Assembly: GCF_023721835.1 (NCBI RefSeq)
Contig: NZ_JAMKFE010000008.1
Span: forward strand, 124,001 to 188,000
Source: Caldimonas mangrovi
GTDB taxonomy: Bacteria; Pseudomonadota; Gammaproteobacteria; Burkholderiales; Burkholderiaceae_C
Reading direction: 5' to 3'
DNA length: 64,000 nucleotides
Below the pieces are notes generated by a model, which was not told the origin of the DNA, ran no database searches, and saw only the letters and a program-made list of their open reading frames with translations. This document shows positions 61,908-64,000 of the stretch, piece by piece. The translations under genes were made by a program, and so were the position numbers. Numbering within the stretch: the first letter of the stretch is position 1; the number at the start of each line of letters is the position of its first letter.

Positions 61908-63029
61908 ATGAATCGCTATGACGTCTTCATCCGCGGTAGCGGCATCGTCGGCAAGGCGCTCGCGCTCGCGCTCGCGAAAGCCGGCCTCGGTGTAGCGCTG
62001 GGCCGCACGCCGGCCAGGGCGGCAGCTGAAGACGTGCGCACCTATGCCTTGAGCGCCCGATCGGTCGCGCTGCTGCGCTCGGTGAAGGCCTGGGACGCCT
62101 TGCCGCCGGATGCCGCGACGCCGGTCTACGACATGCGCATCGAGGGCGATGCCGCCGCAGGGACGACGCTGCCCGGCGTGCTGCAGTTTTCCGCCTGGGA
62201 GCAGCAAGTCGGCGAGCTGGCGTGGATCGTCGACGCGGCAGCGCTCGAAGACGCGCTGTCGCAACTGGTGCGCTTCCAGCCCCACGTCACCGAAGTGGAG
62301 GCCGCGATGCCGGCCGCACTGACCGCCATCTGCGAGGGCAAGGAATCGGCGGCCCGGGAGGCGCTGGGCGTCGAGTGGCAGCGGCATGCCTATGGGCAGA
62401 CGGCGATCGCCGCTCGGCTGGCGAGCGACCGGCCGCACCGTGGCATTGCGCGGCAGTGGTTCCGCTCGCCCGACGTGCTGGCGCTGCTGCCGTTCGATCG
62501 CCCCGAGGCGGGCGGGTCCTACGGCCTGGTCTGGTCGGTGCCCGAGGCACGCGCCGCCGAGCTGATGGGGCTGGACGAAGCGGGTTTCATGCAGGCGCTG
62601 CAGGAAGCGAGCGGCGGCGCGGCCGGTGCCTTGTCGCTGCGCTCTGCGCGCGTTGCCTGGCCGCTGTCGCTGGCCCAGGCCAGCCGCTGGAGCGGCCCCG
62701 GCTGGGTGCTGCTCGGCGATGCCGCCCATGTGGTGCACCCGTTGGCCGGGCAAGGCTTGAACCTCGGCCTGGCCGACGTGGACGCGTTGGCACGGGTGCT
62801 GCGCGAGCGCGAGCCGTGGCGGCCGGTCGGCGACGAGAAGCTGTTGCGGCGCTACGAACGCGAGCGGGCGGCGCCGACCTGGGCGATGGGCCGCGTCACC
62901 GACGGTTTGCTGCATTTGTTTGCAGCGCCGGCCGCCCCGTTGCGGGAACTCCGCAATAGCGGCCTGGGTCTAGTCAACCAACTGAGCCCCGTGAAGCGCT
63001 GGCTGACGCGCCGGGCACTCGATTCCTGA
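61908..63029 (+). CDS. FAD-dependent UbiH/UbiF-family protein, divergent
   Basis: Flavoprotein of the UbiH/UbiF/VisC aromatic hydroxylase family, 373 residues. The N-terminal dinucleotide motif is RGSGIVGKALALALAKAGLG (G10, G12, G15), and the C-terminal GDAAHVVHPLAGQGLNLGLA is intact. The middle differs: the acidic residue normally ending the second strand is missing (VALGRTPAR), and the DG motif reads CEGKESAAREALG instead of a DGxxS pattern. It is somewhat short for the family. It could be a ubiquinone-pathway hydroxylase or a related oxidoreductase that has drifted. Upstream of dsbC by 20 bases; co-transcription likely. Confidence 0.8.
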   Translation: MNRYDVFIRGSGIVGKALALALAKAGLGVALGRTPARAAAEDVRTYALSARSVALLRSVKAWDALPPDAATPVYDMRIEGDAAAGTTLPGVLQFSAWEQQVGELAWIVDAAALEDALSQLVRFQPHVTEVEAAMPAALTAICEGKESAAREALGVEWQRHAYGQTAIAARLASDRPHRGIARQWFRSPDVLALLPFDRPEAGGSYGLVWSVPEARAAELMGLDEAGFMQALQEASGGAAGALSLRSARVAWPLSLAQASRWSGPGWVLLGDAAHVVHPLAGQGLNLGLADVDALARVLREREPWRPVGDEKLLRRYERERAAPTWAMGRVTDGLLHLFAAPAAPLRELRNSGLGLVNQLSPVKRWLTRRALDS

Positions 63030-63049
63030 AACACTTCCAAGGACGACAC

Positions 63050-63766
63050 ATGACGATGCGCAAGGTGGCCATGGCGGCCGTACTGATGGCCGCAGCCGCC
63101 GGGGCCTGGGCCCAGGATGCAGCAATTCGCAAGAACCTGGCCGAGCGCCTGCCCAACCTGCCGGCGATCGACGAGATCACCAAGACGCAGGTGCCGGGCC
63201 TCTACGAGGTGCGCGTCGGCAACGACGTGCTCTACACCGACGCGGAGGGCAACTACCTGATCCAGGGCCAGATCATCGACACCCGGTCACGCAAGAACCT
63301 GACGGAGGAGCGTGTCAACAAGCTCACCGCGATCGATTTCGCCAGCTTGCCGCTGAAGGACGCCATCGTCTGGAAGAACGGCAGCGGCAAGCGCAAGATC
63401 GCCGTCTTCGCCGACCCGAACTGCGGCTACTGCAAGCGCTTCGAGCGCGACTTGCAGGCGGTGAAGGACGTCACGGTCTACACCTTCCTGTTTCCGATCC
63501 TGGCGCCGGACTCGACCACCAAGTCGAACGCGATCTGGTGTGCGAAGGACCGTACCAAGGCCTGGCAGGACTGGATGCTGCGCGGCGTGACGCCGGCCGC
63601 GGCGCCCGCAAACTGCGAAACGCCGGTGGCGCGCAACACCGAGCTGGGCCGCAAGCACCGCGTCAATGGCACGCCGGCGCTGGTGTTCGAGGACGGCACA
63701 CGCGTCCCCGGTGCACTCAATACCGAGCAGATCGAAGCACAACTGGCAGAAGTCTCGCCACGCTGA
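63050..63766 (+). CDS. dsbC: DsbC-type periplasmic disulfide isomerase
   Basis: Thiol-disulfide isomerase of 238 residues that reshuffles wrong disulfides in the periplasm. Signal peptide to about residue 21 (AAAAGAWA/QDAAI). N-terminal dimerisation domain (LYEVRVGNDVLYTDAEGNYL), then the thioredoxin fold with the active site CGYC (C125, C128) in FADPNCGYCKRFERDL and the cis-proline in HRVNGTPALVFEDG. CAAGGACGACAC before the ATG. A strong bidirectional terminator follows. Confidence 0.93.
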   Translation: MTMRKVAMAAVLMAAAAGAWAQDAAIRKNLAERLPNLPAIDEITKTQVPGLYEVRVGNDVLYTDAEGNYLIQGQIIDTRSRKNLTEERVNKLTAIDFASLPLKDAIVWKNGSGKRKIAVFADPNCGYCKRFERDLQAVKDVTVYTFLFPILAPDSTTKSNAIWCAKDRTKAWQDWMLRGVTPAAAPANCETPVARNTELGRKHRVNGTPALVFEDGTRVPGALNTEQIEAQLAEVSPR

Positions 63767-63783
63767 CCCGCACTGCACACGAG

Positions 63784-63817
63784 AAAAAGCCGCGCTGCTT
63801 GCACAGCGCGGCTTTTT
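63784..63817. terminator. bidirectional terminator between dsbC and the DUF4148 gene
   Basis: 14-bp perfect stem AAAAAGCCGCGCTG / CAGCGCGGCTTTTT with a CTTGCA loop, T-run on the plus strand and A-run at the start, so it can serve both convergent genes. Confidence 0.92.
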
Positions 63818-63834
63818 TGCGGGCGACCAGCACT

Positions 63835-64000
63835 TCAGCGGACGGTGGCCGATTGCGGGTTGGTGGCCACGCGGGTGGCGTTCTGCTTCTTCGCGGCGAA
63901 TTGCTGGGCCGCGACCGGGTCGACCGCTTCGCCGTTCAGCAGTGCGTACTCGCCGTCGGCCTTGGCCTGGCGCAGTTCAGCGGTCACTTCGGCGCGGCTG
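63835..64000 (-). CDS. DUF4148 domain-containing protein, 3' part only
   Basis: The last 54 residues of a small exported protein typical of Burkholderiales. The visible sequence reads SRAEVTAELRQAKADGEY, ALLNGEAVDPVAAQQFAAKK, QNATRVATNPQSATVR and a TGA stop. SRAEVxAEL and ADGEYxLLN are the DUF4148 signature. The 5' part, with the expected signal peptide, is beyond the window. Function unknown; such proteins are often encoded in multiple copies. Confidence 0.8.
   Translation of the reverse strand, partial: SRAEVTAELRQAKADGEYALLNGEAVDPVAAQQFAAKKQNATRVATNPQSATVR

Overview
The window is GC-rich chromosomal DNA from a beta-proteobacterium of the order Burkholderiales, most likely the Rubrivivax/Leptothrix/Caldimonas side of the order. 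This rests on gene content and order: a Bug-type solute receptor, a DUF4148 protein, HrcA/CIRCE-type control of groESL, a ResB/CcsB cytochrome c maturation pair beside a cytochrome c4, MsrPQ, and a 59-residue lysine-rich protein. I see no rRNA, tRNA, insertion sequence, phage or CRISPR array, and base use is even throughout. The edges cut a Bug receptor on the left and a DUF4148 gene on the right.

Layout. 0-5 kb: end of a Bug receptor, a CPA1 Na+/H+ antiporter, a hypothetical gene, a cardiolipin-synthase-like phospholipase D, a molbindin and an RBBP9-type hydrolase. 5-11.5 kb: sulfate uptake (sbp-cysT-cysW-cysA), then on the other strand a DUF72 gene, a CysB-type regulator and a 1-Cys peroxiredoxin. 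11.6-22.2 kb: one long tightly packed operon for four-carbon sugar acids (FCD-type regulator, LtnD, OtnK, OtnC, OtnI, DenD, three TRAP transporter subunits, an aldehyde dehydrogenase and a short-chain dehydrogenase). 22.2-26 kb: a lone HNH endonuclease, a small periplasmic protein, and an overlapping pair made of a trypsin-like protease and a membrane FHA protein.

26-35.6 kb: fatty-acid beta-oxidation (TetR regulator with an operator-like palindrome, acyl-CoA dehydrogenase, DUF2147 protein, FadN-type two-domain enzyme, thiolase), then an alpha/beta hydrolase, an enoyl-CoA hydratase and an SGNH hydrolase. 35.6-42.2 kb: a glycogen-debranching-like enzyme, a glycosyltransferase, a YciA-like thioesterase, an Atm1-type ABC exporter, the lysine-rich protein and YaeQ. 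42.2-49.5 kb: MsrQ/MsrP, a conserved hypothetical, CcsB, ResB, cytochrome c4 and divergent EngB. 49.5-64 kb: an orphan HELAH zinc protein, an epoxide-hydrolase-like enzyme, a DUF1631 protein, groESL with CIRCE, an aldo/keto reductase, YchF, a GDPD phosphodiesterase, a MOSC protein, AsmA, a UbiH-like flavoprotein and DsbC.

The main unexplained structure is a family of about 75-80 bp hairpin-rich repeats. Three clear copies sit 0-2 bp after the stop codons of unrelated genes, always in the same orientation relative to the gene. Other points of interest are a bulged 17-bp-arm palindrome with a competing hairpin between the lysine-rich protein and yaeQ, a recurring -10-like hexamer only 6-10 bases before start codons (possible leaderless mRNAs), and a perfect inverted repeat in the groES leader.
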